NCBI GenBank assembly: GCA_002339085.1
Contig: DDDX01000021.1
Location: 1-6,224 of the forward strand
Direction: 5' to 3'
DNA from: Cellvibrionales bacterium UBA1969
Lineage (GTDB): Bacteria > Pseudomonadota > Gammaproteobacteria > Pseudomonadales > UBA7434
Length of the DNA stretch: 6,224 nt
The first letter of the stretch is position 1; each line of letters starts with the position of its first letter. The position numbers and the translations under genes were made by a program. The notes under the pieces are model-generated. The model did no database searches. It saw only the letters and a list, made by a program, of their open reading frames with translations, and was not told where the DNA came from. This document shows positions 1 to 5,894 of this stretch, in pieces.

Positions 1-306
1 CGCTTAGCCGATGCGATTTTTATCGAAGAACTACAGAAGGCCGATTGGTACCATAAAACCAGTCAAGCCTTTGCTGTGTTTTTGCCGGTCAAATCTGTCG
101 GTGTGGTGGGTGATGCTCGTCGTTACGAATGGGTGATTGCCTTGCGCGCGGTGGAAACAATCGACTTCATGACCGCCCGTTGGGCCCATTTACCTTATGA
201 GTTACTCGAGACAGTTTCACGACGCATCATGAATGAGATTGAGCACGTAGCACGCGTTACTTATGATGTATCGAGTAAACCGCCTTCAACGATTGAGTGG
301 GAGTGA
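1..306 (+). CDS. guaA: GMP synthase (glutamine-hydrolysing), C-terminal fragment
   Basis: This is the last 101 codons of guaA; the 5' part lies outside the window. Read from base 1 in frame 1, the protein contains SQAFAVFLPVKSVGVVGDAR, then RWAHLPYELL and the terminal KPPSTIEWE, which is the characteristic end of bacterial GuaA. The enzyme (about 525 residues in full) converts XMP to GMP in the cytoplasm, using glutamine and ATP, in the last step of de novo guanine nucleotide synthesis. The fragment is the C-terminal dimerisation domain, which also contributes to XMP binding; the glutamine amidotransferase and ATP-pyrophosphatase domains are upstream. The frame is open from base 1, so the GTG at 76 is an internal valine codon and not a start. 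The stop is TGA at 304-306. In many bacteria guaB precedes guaA, which cannot be tested here. Confidence 0.97.
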   Translation, partial: RLADAIFIEELQKADWYHKTSQAFAVFLPVKSVGVVGDARRYEWVIALRAVETIDFMTARWAHLPYELLETVSRRIMNEIEHVARVTYDVSSKPPSTIEWE

Positions 307-370
307 GCTTCAGATCATGAGTTAGAAAATTTTGTTCACTTCTTTTTTTAGCCTCGTGAAGCTATTTCAC

Positions 371-424
371 TTGACGATTGAATGGAAGTAAATGTAAGTT
401 AAAGCTTTATAATTATAATAAGGA
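371..424 (+). promoter_or_regulatory. Possible promoter and ribosome binding site ahead of the methyltransferase gene
   Basis: Two exact TATAAT hexamers lie at 408-413 and 414-419, followed by AAGGA at 420-424. Neither has a good -35 at 16-18 bases. A TTGACG at 371-376 resembles a -35 box, but it is 31 bases from the first TATAAT, and the hexamer at normal spacing from it is poor. The region is AT-rich, so chance -10 matches are likely. It is the only candidate promoter in the 120 bases between guaA and the methyltransferase, and no clear guaA terminator is seen there. Confidence 0.3.
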
Positions 425-426
425 AT

Positions 427-1158
427 ATGGTGGTAGATTTGGCTTTCGATGCAGGTAGCACAAAAATTGGCGGTTTTACTACTCAAGATGGCACAATTGA
501 TTTTTACCTCAGAGTGAAGTCATTAATTAAGCATGATTCTATTGTACTTGACCTCGGTGCTGGTAGAGCTTCTTGGCATGAAGATGATCCCTCAAGTACA
601 AGAAAGTCTATTCGTTTACTAAAAGGCCATGTTAAAAAATTAATTGCTGCAGATATTGATGACATTGTATTGGTGAATATGGCAAGTGATGAGCAAGTCT
701 TAATAAGAAGCGATGGTAAGTTAAATATCCCACCAAACTCTATTGATGTTATTGTGGCAGATTATGTTTTAGAACATATTGAAGATGTAGAAAATTTTTA
801 TAAACAAGTTAATCAGTGTTTGAAAAAAAACGGTTGGTTTTGCGCGCGTACTCCTCATAAATTTAATTACGTCGCTCTTTTCGCATCTATCATAAGAAAT
901 AAATTCCATTCCAAAGTATTGAAGTATGTGCAACCAAGTCGTAAAGTGCAAGATGTATTTCCTACTAGATATAAGCTTAATACATTAAAAGATGTTTCAA
1001 GTGTTTTTGCAGGGTGGGAAAATAAAAGTTTTCTATATCCCTCTGAGCCTAGTTATTTTTTTGGAAAAAAGCCTATTTACAGATTATTATTATTAATCCA
1101 TTATTTATTGCCTTTAATTTTTTATGGAAATATATTTGTCTTTGTTAGAAAGACATAG
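427..1158 (+). CDS. Class I SAM-dependent methyltransferase, substrate unknown
   Basis: The 243-residue protein has a Rossmann-fold methyltransferase core of the Methyltransf_11/23 type. Motif I is VLDLGAGRA at residues 40-48 (SAM binding). The acidic strand-2 end, AADID, is at 74-78. VIVADYVLEHIED at about 108-120 is the post-motif region typical of these enzymes, and KKNGWFCARTPHKFNY at about 133-148 corresponds to motif III. The C-terminal third is not catalytic-core sequence and ends in a hydrophobic stretch (about 216-240), which may contact the membrane. Such proteins often occur in surface polysaccharide or lipid clusters, but no glycosyltransferase is adjacent, so the substrate is unknown. 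The ATG at 427 is only 2 bases after AAGGA; GTG at 430, one codon later, has better spacing and may be the true start. The gene is AT-rich with frequent AGA and ATA codons, unlike guaA, which suggests acquisition by transfer. Confidence 0.85.
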   Translation: MVVDLAFDAGSTKIGGFTTQDGTIDFYLRVKSLIKHDSIVLDLGAGRASWHEDDPSSTRKSIRLLKGHVKKLIAADIDDIVLVNMASDEQVLIRSDGKLNIPPNSIDVIVADYVLEHIEDVENFYKQVNQCLKKNGWFCARTPHKFNYVALFASIIRNKFHSKVLKYVQPSRKVQDVFPTRYKLNTLKDVSSVFAGWENKSFLYPSEPSYFFGKKPIYRLLLLIHYLLPLIFYGNIFVFVRKT

Positions 1159-1216
1159 ACTAAGGGTAAGTTTCACGCTTTATCCATTTAAAAAAATGTG
1201 TTGAGGCTAGTGCATA

Positions 1217-2083
1217 ATGAAGTATTTATTTTTCACATTGATCGTTTTTATCTTCACGGCTGCTTATGCAGTTCTAGTATCGTTGGGCGGCGATGATGCG
1301 AATCAATCTGCGCACCTCAAACAAGTTTTGGTAGCCGCTTTTGCGATTCAATGGGCAGCTTTTTTACCTGCCTTCTTTTTCAAAACTGAAAAATTCTATG
1401 ATTTAACGGGTAGTCTTACTTATATCAGTATTTTCATTTATAGCTTGGTGGTCACTGACAGTTTTCAAGATTTCAAGCTCGGTAATTTAATTATCGCTAC
1501 AGCCGCGCTGTTATGGGCCGTTCGCTTAGGCTCATTTCTGTTTATGCGTATTATCAAAGCGGGGCAAGATAAGCGCTTTGATTCAATTAAGGTATCTTTC
1601 GCACAGTTTTTGATGACTTGGACCTTGCAGGGAATGTGGGTGTTCATTTGTTCTTCTGCTGCTTTGGTGGCTATTTCCAGTCCATCAGGTGCTCTCGTTA
1701 ATTATCTGTTTAGCATTGGCTTGGCAGTGTTTATTATCGGGTGGCTTATTGAAGTGATTGCCGATAATCAAAAGTCCGCTTTTCGCAGAATTGAGAAAAA
1801 TAAAGATAGGTTTATCAATCAAGGTCTATGGGCTCGGTCAAGACATCCAAACTATTTTGGAGAAATTACACTCTGGTTGGGTATCGCAATTATGAGTGTA
1901 CCATCATTCAGTGGTATGAATTACTTGGCGCTTTTCTCGCCAGTATTTACTTACTTATTACTCAATCACATCAGTGGTATTAGACTGCTTGAAGCGAGCG
2001 GTAATGAAAAATGGGGGCATTTAGAGAGTTATCAGCTGTATATTAACAGTACGCCAAAATTAATTCCTAAGTTATTTAAGTAG
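1217..2083 (+). CDS. DUF1295 integral membrane protein (steroid 5-alpha-reductase-like family)
   Basis: The 288-residue protein has about seven or eight hydrophobic segments (roughly 3-22, 36-55, 64-80, 89-110, 130-153, 162-181, 212-228, 233-250). It carries the signature blocks of DUF1295: FYDLTGSLTYI at 60-70, DKRFDSIK at 118-125, an LQG.WV block at 137-142, ADNQK at 182-186, and RSRHPNYFGEI at 208-218. The family belongs to the same superfamily as steroid 5-alpha reductases and isoprenylcysteine methyltransferases, where the conserved RHPNYFGE region lies near the cofactor site. Bacterial members have no firmly established substrate that I can name. A TTGAGG at 1201-1206 is a plausible ribosome binding site 10 bases before the ATG. 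The gap of 58 bases after the methyltransferase has no obvious terminator, so cotranscription is possible. Composition is less AT-rich than the preceding gene. The length looks complete. Confidence 0.9.
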   Translation: MKYLFFTLIVFIFTAAYAVLVSLGGDDANQSAHLKQVLVAAFAIQWAAFLPAFFFKTEKFYDLTGSLTYISIFIYSLVVTDSFQDFKLGNLIIATAALLWAVRLGSFLFMRIIKAGQDKRFDSIKVSFAQFLMTWTLQGMWVFICSSAALVAISSPSGALVNYLFSIGLAVFIIGWLIEVIADNQKSAFRRIEKNKDRFINQGLWARSRHPNYFGEITLWLGIAIMSVPSFSGMNYLALFSPVFTYLLLNHISGIRLLEASGNEKWGHLESYQLYINSTPKLIPKLFK

Positions 2084-2122
2084 ATTTTTATTAACATCGT
2101 TAATTTAAGTCGATAAGTTTCC

Positions 2123-2150
2123 TATAATACGAGCTTGTTATTTATAAAGG
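2123..2150 (+). promoter_or_regulatory. Predicted -10 box and ribosome binding site for the small ORF and channel gene region
   Basis: An exact TATAAT lies at 2123-2128, with a weak -35 candidate, TTAATT, at 2100-2105 (17-base spacer). AAAGG at 2146-2150 follows and is 7 bases before the ATG at 2158. The order and spacing are those of a normal transcription and translation start, but the -35 matches only half of the consensus. Confidence 0.4.
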
Positions 2151-2157
2151 TAACTAC

Positions 2158-2244
2158 ATGGCTAAGTTTAGCTCGTGCACGGAATCCAAAAAAATACTCA
2201 TTATTAATAGAGCAAGTCAAGGTTTTATTTTTAATGTTGGTTAA
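2158..2244 (+). CDS. Possible small ORF, 28 residues, unknown function
   Basis: A short frame begins at ATG 2158 and stops at TAA 2242-2244. It encodes a peptide that begins MAKFSSCTESKKILIINR and ends FIFNVG. It is supported only by its signals: a TATAAT box about 30 bases upstream and AAAGG at optimal distance from the ATG. The peptide has no signal sequence or domain that I recognise. It lies 56 bases ahead of the aquaporin-family gene on the same strand. It could be a leader peptide, a genuine small protein, or the preserved 5' stub of a gene whose remainder was deleted. There is no direct evidence that it is translated, and chance remains possible in this AT-rich gap. Confidence 0.35.
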   Translation: MAKFSSCTESKKILIINRASQGFIFNVG

Positions 2245-2300
2245 TTTTTTCAAAAAAAGTTAAAACATAACTAATCAATAAAGAGGTTATACTAACTATT

Positions 2301-2957
2301 ATGAATACTAGTTTGTTAAGAAAAGTGATTTCTGAGGCGATTGGCACCGCTTTTTTAGTCATGATTGTGATCGGTTCCGGCATTATGGGGCAGAATCTTT
2401 CTACCGATACCTTGAGTATACTGTTGGCTAATACCCTTGCTACTGGTATGGGTCTAACCACGTTGATCTGGGTATTCATTGCAATATCAGGCGCGCATTT
2501 CAATCCTGTGGTGACTTTAGTGATGTTACTTCGACGTGAGATGCCGGCATTAGATGCGTTGGCCTATATTGCCGCACAGTTTTTAGGGGCAATGCTGGGT
2601 GTGATAATTGTGCATGCCATGTTTGATTTAGCGTTATTACAAAGTTCAAGTAATTATCGAGGCGATGTTAATGTGTATTTTTCTGAAGTTATTGCTACCT
2701 TCGGTTTATTGATGACGATTTTAAGTGTTCGCCAGTTAAGTATGTTAGCAGTAGCGCCTGCTGTCGGGCTATATATTTCTGCAGGTTATTGGTTTACGGC
2801 ATCCACTTCGTTTGCCAATCCTGCAGTGACGGTTGCCCGCGGCTTTACTGACAGTTTTACCGGCATTGACCCTGTATTTATAATGCCATTTATCGGCGCC
2901 CAGTTAATTGCGGCATTGCTTGCCATGTTGTTGATGAGTTTTTTGCTAGATGATTAG
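2301..2957 (+). CDS. MIP/aquaporin-family channel, AqpS-like
   Basis: The 218-residue inner-membrane protein has the six-helix, two-half-helix layout of major intrinsic proteins. It opens with SEAIGTAFLVMIVIGSG at 11-27, equivalent to the conserved first helix. The first pore motif is GAHFNPVVTL (NPV at 68-70) and the second is FANPAVTVAR (NPA at 173-175). In AqpZ and GlpF the residue right after the second NPA is the selectivity-filter Arg; here it is Val176. NPV in the first loop, Val after NPA and a downstream FTDSF.GIDP segment are, from memory, typical of the AqpS-like channels found in arsenic resistance operons, which pass arsenite or methylated arsenicals. No ars gene lies in the window, so an arsenic role is inference and the solute is open. 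The only purine-rich site, AGAGG at 2282-2286, is 14 bases from the ATG, so translation signals are weak. The thioesterase gene follows 33 bases later. Confidence 0.9.
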   Translation: MNTSLLRKVISEAIGTAFLVMIVIGSGIMGQNLSTDTLSILLANTLATGMGLTTLIWVFIAISGAHFNPVVTLVMLLRREMPALDALAYIAAQFLGAMLGVIIVHAMFDLALLQSSSNYRGDVNVYFSEVIATFGLLMTILSVRQLSMLAVAPAVGLYISAGYWFTASTSFANPAVTVARGFTDSFTGIDPVFIMPFIGAQLIAALLAMLLMSFLLDD

Positions 2958-2990
2958 CTGTTGTTACGACATACAATAAGGTGAAATTTT

Positions 2991-3341
2991 ATGGACCATT
3001 ACAAGTTAGTGCTACCAGAGCATATTAATCATTACGGCCATTTATTCGGTGGTAATTTACTTAATTGGATCGACGAGTTTGCCTATATCACCGCAACGGT
3101 TGACTTTCCAGGTCGACGTTTTGTGACCGTGGCAATGGATAATGTCGAATTTCGTTACGGTATTGATAATGGCGAGGTGTTGTTATTTCGTGTTGAGCAG
3201 CAGCGCTTGGGTAAAACTTCAGTGACCTATAAAATCAGTGTTTTCGGCACCGTAATTTGCCCTGAGCCAGAGAAGGTTTTATTTTCAACCAATATGACGT
3301 TTGTGAATGTTGATTCTAGCGATAACAAACAGGCTATCTAA
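2991..3341 (+). CDS. Acyl-CoA thioesterase, single hotdog domain
   Basis: The 116-residue cytoplasmic protein is one hotdog fold of the acyl-CoA hydrolase (YciA-like) group, which hydrolyses acyl-CoA to free acid and CoA. The family signature NHYGHLFGGNLLNWIDE spans 13-29; Asp28 sits where the catalytic acid is expected on the central helix. FVTVAMDNVEFR at about 44-55 and GKTSVTYKISVFG at about 74-86 are the conserved strands that form the dimer and bind CoA. The length is usual for this single-domain type, so it looks complete. AAGG at 2978-2981 lies 9 bases before the ATG. The gene is 33 bases downstream of the channel gene and probably cotranscribed with it. Its stop is 4 bases from the stop of the opposing alaA gene. 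Chain-length preference cannot be read from the sequence. Confidence 0.92.
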   Translation: MDHYKLVLPEHINHYGHLFGGNLLNWIDEFAYITATVDFPGRRFVTVAMDNVEFRYGIDNGEVLLFRVEQQRLGKTSVTYKISVFGTVICPEPEKVLFSTNMTFVNVDSSDNKQAI

Positions 3342-3345
3342 CACC

Positions 3346-4560
3346 TTATTTTCGCTCACCAGATAAAAAGCTAGCCAGTCGATCAATCGCATCGCTCAAC
3401 ACAAAATGCTCGGGCAAAAATACAATGCGTAAGTGATTCTTACTGTTCAGGTTAAACGCTGAACCTTGTACTAACAGCATTTTTTGCTCGATTAGTAAGT
3501 CTAAGACAAGCTTTTCATCATCAACGATGGGGTAAACTTTTTCGTCTAGCTTAGGGAACATATAGATTGCTCCTTTAGGTTTGACGCAACTTACGCCAGG
3601 AATATCCATTAATTTGTTGTAAGCAACATCGCGTTGAGCACCTAGCCTACCGGTGGGTAACACCAAGTCATTAATGCTTTGGTACCCACCTAAAGCTGTT
3701 TGAATCGCAAACTGTGCTGGCACGTTTGCGCATAAGCGCATAGACGCCAAGATATCTAAGCCCTCAATAAAATCACGGGTGTCATTTTTACGGCCAGTAA
3801 TCACCATCCACCCTGAACGAAAGCCGGCTAATCGATACGATTTAGAAAGACCGTTGAATGATAGGCAGAGAAGGTCATGAGCCAGTGTGGCAAAGGGTGT
3901 ATGCTCTGTGCCATCGAAAAGAATACGGTCATAAATTTCGTCGGCACAGACGACAAGATTGTGATCGCGCGCTAGGTTAGCAATTTTCTCGAGTATTTCT
4001 TTTTCATAGACTGCACCTGTCGGGTTGTTGGGGTTAATTACCACAATAGCCCGGGTTTTATCGCTTACTTTACTTTTTATGTCAGCGATGTCCGGCTGCC
4101 AGTCGGCTTGCTCATCACAGACATAGTGAACCGGGGTGCCGCCACAGAGCGATACGGCGGCCGACCACAGGGGATAATCAGGCGCAGGCACTAGCACCTC
4201 ATCGCCATTATTAAGTAAGCCTTGCATGGCCATAACAATCAATTCGCTAACACCATTACCTAAATAAATATCGTCGACTTCTACACTGTGTACGCCCCGA
4301 AGTTGAAAATCTTGCATGATGGCTTTTCTTGCAGAATATAAACCTTTCGAATCACAATAACCTTGTGCTTCGGGTAGATTTCGAATGACGTCTTGCAGAA
4401 TTTCGTCAGGTGTTAGCATGTCAAAGGCGGCGGGGTTGCCAATGTTGAGCTTCAATACTCGATGGCCCTCATCTTCTAGGCGAGTCGCTTCTCGCAGCAC
4501 CGGGCCGCGAATGTCATAACATACGTTTTGCAGTTTGCTGGATTTGCTGATTTTAGCCAT
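3346..4560 (-). CDS. alaA: Alanine-synthesising transaminase (glutamate-pyruvate aminotransferase)
   Basis: The 404-residue fold-type I PLP enzyme makes alanine from pyruvate and glutamate in the cytoplasm. It matches E. coli AlaA (405 residues) along its whole length, for example SSKLQNVCYDIRGPVL at the start, EAQGYCDSKGLYSARKAIMQ at 64-83 and RLCANVPAQFAIQTALGGYQ in the C-terminal half. PLP-site residues are present: NPNNPTG at 176-182 (Asn179), ADEIYD at 206-211 (Asp207, Tyr210), Schiff-base Lys240 in NGLSKSYR, and Arg248 in GFRSGW. I chose the ATG at 4560 over the TTG at 4572 because it puts the Schiff-base lysine at 240, as in E. coli, and aligns MAKISKSSKL with the E. coli start. No strong Shine-Dalgarno sequence precedes either. 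The gene is divergent from msrB. Lrp-type control is known in E. coli but not visible here. Confidence 0.97.
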   Translation of the reverse strand: MAKISKSSKLQNVCYDIRGPVLREATRLEDEGHRVLKLNIGNPAAFDMLTPDEILQDVIRNLPEAQGYCDSKGLYSARKAIMQDFQLRGVHSVEVDDIYLGNGVSELIVMAMQGLLNNGDEVLVPAPDYPLWSAAVSLCGGTPVHYVCDEQADWQPDIADIKSKVSDKTRAIVVINPNNPTGAVYEKEILEKIANLARDHNLVVCADEIYDRILFDGTEHTPFATLAHDLLCLSFNGLSKSYRLAGFRSGWMVITGRKNDTRDFIEGLDILASMRLCANVPAQFAIQTALGGYQSINDLVLPTGRLGAQRDVAYNKLMDIPGVSCVKPKGAIYMFPKLDEKVYPIVDDEKLVLDLLIEQKMLLVQGSAFNLNSKNHLRIVFLPEHFVLSDAIDRLASFLSGERK

Positions 4561-4582
4561 AGCCGTGCCCAATGGATGATAC

Positions 4583-4600
4583 TTAAGCTGGTCTGCTTAA
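4583..4600. promoter_or_regulatory. Perfect 6-base inverted repeat upstream of alaA
   Basis: TTAAGC at 4583-4588 and GCTTAA at 4595-4600 form a perfect inverted repeat with a 6-base spacer, 22 bases upstream of the alaA ATG. Its position, between a candidate - strand -10 box (4620-4625) and the start codon, would suit an operator or a 5'-leader hairpin. Six-base arms in AT-rich DNA can arise by chance. Confidence 0.3.
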
Positions 4601-4619
4601 TATATATGCTCGTATAAGG

Positions 4620-4625
4620 ATTATA
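4620..4625 (-). promoter_or_regulatory. alaA: Candidate -10 box for alaA
   Basis: The - strand reads TATAAT here, 59 bases upstream of the alaA ATG at 4560. At 17-18 bases upstream the - strand has only CGTCAG or TCGTCA, a weak -35, so the promoter would be weak or activator-dependent. The wider gap 4561-4750 is the only space for both divergent promoters. Confidence 0.35.
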
Positions 4626-4674
4626 GACCTTGCTTGGCTAAACTGACGATGAAATATCAACAAAATTTTAGCTG

Positions 4675-4730
4675 TCTCATCTAAACAGGGCCTATATAGT
4701 TATCTCATTCGCATAAAACTGGTCCTATTT
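4675..4730. repeat. Imperfect direct repeat in the alaA-msrB intergenic region
   Basis: AAACAGGGCCTATAT at 4683-4697 recurs as AAACTGGTCCTATTT at 4716-4730 with 12 of 15 bases identical and start positions 33 bases apart, close to three helical turns. Each copy is preceded by TCTCAT (4675-4680 and 4703-4708), with 2 and 7 bases in between. The copies lie on the msrB side, the second ending 20 bases before the msrB ATG. They may be paired binding sites for a regulator or the trace of a small duplication. Confidence 0.4.
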
Positions 4731-4750
4731 AAGCAAAAAACAGGTGCACT

Positions 4751-5143
4751 ATGGCAAAGCTAGAGAAAACCGATGAGCAATGGCGTTCAGAACTGACAGC
4801 GGAAGAATATGCAATCACGCGTAAAAAAGGCACTGAGAGAGCTTTTAGTGGCGAATATAACGCATACAAAGGGGAAGGCCACTACCTATGTAAATGCTGC
4901 GGTAGTCAATTATTCGACTCAGCGCATAAATATGATTCAGGTTCAGGTTGGCCCAGTTTTTACCAGCCAGCAGTATCAAATATGATTGATGAGCATCACG
5001 ATGCGTCCCATGGCATGGTTCGCGTAGAAGTAACTTGCAGTCAATGCAATGCCCACTTAGGTCATGTATTTAATGATGGTCCTGCCCCCACAGGTATGCG
5101 CTACTGTATCAACTCAGCGTCATTAAAATTTTCTGCTTTATAA
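4751..5143 (+). CDS. msrB: Peptide-methionine (R)-S-oxide reductase
   Basis: The 130-residue cytoplasmic enzyme reduces the R epimer of methionine sulfoxide in oxidised proteins. The SelR/MsrB domain fills the protein. Zinc ligands are Cys47/Cys50 (in YLCKCCGSQLF) and Cys96/Cys99 (in CSQCNAHLGH). Substrate-site elements are SGWPSFY at 65-71 and HLGHVFNDGPAPTG at 102-115. The catalytic Cys119 is in RYCINSASLKF. E. coli MsrB has Cys in SGCGWPSF, the usual resolving cysteine; here it is Ser65 (SGSGWPSF), as in the subset of MsrBs that lack this cysteine. An extra Cys49 sits inside the first zinc pair. AGGTG at 4742-4746 precedes the ATG. The Tag-like pseudogene starts 17 bases downstream, so the two were probably cotranscribed, giving a protein- and DNA-damage repair pair. 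Confidence 0.97.
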   Translation: MAKLEKTDEQWRSELTAEEYAITRKKGTERAFSGEYNAYKGEGHYLCKCCGSQLFDSAHKYDSGSGWPSFYQPAVSNMIDEHHDASHGMVRVEVTCSQCNAHLGHVFNDGPAPTGMRYCINSASLKFSAL

Positions 5144-5160
5144 GGATACTTTGTGATTGA

Positions 5161-5874
5161 ATGCACTGTTGTTTGTCTGAGAATTTACCATTGACTGAGC
5201 AAAAAAACCGGTCCTTTGAGTGGATCTATAGCCAAGTATTAAAGCGGTTTGCGTCGCCGGCGGATTTTGAGGCAAGCTTACCAACACCGTTATCTAGACG
5301 CGTATTATTAGCACGATCTGATGCCGACTATCTTTCAATTATGTGTCGTCGCGTATTTCGTGCTGGCTTACAGCATAAAATGGTTGATGAGAAATAGCCG
5401 TCCTTCGAAAAAGCTTGCTACGGCTTTAACCCTCAAGCTTTAGCCGCTTTGAGTGATGAGGGGCTAGAAGATATCCTGCAGGCGGATGGTATTATTCGTC
5501 ACTGGGGTAAGCTTAAGTCGATTCGAACTAATGCCGTAATGGTTGATGACCTCGCTAAAACGCATGGTAGTTTTGCCCGTTGGTTGGTCGATTGGCCTGG
5601 TGACAATGTCGCGGGTCTTTGTTTTGAGCTGAAACGACAGGGTGCCCACTTAGGTGGCCACTCAGCACATCTGTTTTTACGCATGGCAGGCATTGATACA
5701 TTCTTATTAACCGACGACACTGTGGCCGTTTTAATCGGTCTCGGTGTCGTGGATAGGCCGCCGACCTCTAAAGCGGCCTTACGAGAGGTGCAATCAGTGT
5801 TTAATGACTGGGCGATAGAATCGGGTAGGCTGCTGTGTGAGATATCGCGAACGGTCAGTTTTTTAGGGGGTTAA
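5161..5874 (+). pseudogene. DNA-3-methyladenine glycosylase I (Tag family), interrupted by an in-frame TAG
   Basis: Two open segments in one frame, 5161-5394 and 5398-5871, together encode a Tag-like base-excision enzyme (about 237 codons with the stop) that would remove 3-methyladenine from alkylated DNA. The first contains SFEWIYSQVL at 19-28 and CRRVFRAGLQHKMVDEK ending at 78. The second begins PSFEKACYGFNP, then has GIIRHWGKLKSIRTNA, LGGHSAHLFLRMAG and VVDRPPTSK. The region matches E. coli Tag (AGLSWITV..., DAGIIRHRGKI) and, more closely, the non-zinc group with a conserved KWP.FE block. The TAG at 5395-5397 stands exactly where that Trp (TGG) belongs, so one G-to-A change explains the break. 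The start is uncertain: TGA directly precedes ATG 5161, while the AAGGA at 5142-5146 is better placed for the out-of-frame GTG at 5153. A sequencing error is the main alternative to real inactivation. Confidence 0.85.
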
Positions 5875-5894
5875 AGATTATTGATTTTCAAAGT

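Noticed and set aside
345..376. Terminator for guaA (GTGAA near 357-361 pairing with TTCAC near 366-370)
   Set aside because: The stem is about five AT-rich pairs and the T-run lies before it, not after it. It does not look like an intrinsic terminator.
769..951. Minus-strand frame inside the methyltransferase gene
   Set aside because: It is a shadow of the well-supported + strand gene with no recognisable domain. The same applies to the minus-strand frames at 1465-1647, 2231-2503, 5464-5649 and 5499-5720.
2089..2103. Inverted repeat ATTAAC-ATC-GTTAAT after the DUF1295 gene
   Set aside because: The arms are short and AT-rich with a 3-base loop and only a short T tract. It is too weak to call a terminator or operator.
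2288..2293. TATACT as a -10 box for the channel gene
   Set aside because: No acceptable -35 lies 16-18 bases upstream, and the transcript would start almost at the ATG, giving a leaderless message that is unlikely here.
4561..4572. TTG at 4572 as the alaA start
   Set aside because: It adds four residues that the E. coli protein lacks, and the ATG at 4560 puts the Schiff-base lysine at 240 as in E. coli.
5153..5194. GTG at 5153 as the start of the Tag-like gene
   Set aside because: Although well spaced from AAGGA, this frame stops after 13 codons and would need a second frameshift to join the glycosylase frame. The family's N-terminus is too variable to prove that.
5395..5397. TAG as a recoded codon (pyrrolysine or programmed readthrough)
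   Set aside because: The expected residue is Trp, one base away from TAG, the next gene over is also broken, and other genes here end in TAG (for example the methyltransferase, DUF1295 and channel genes). Mutation or error is far simpler.
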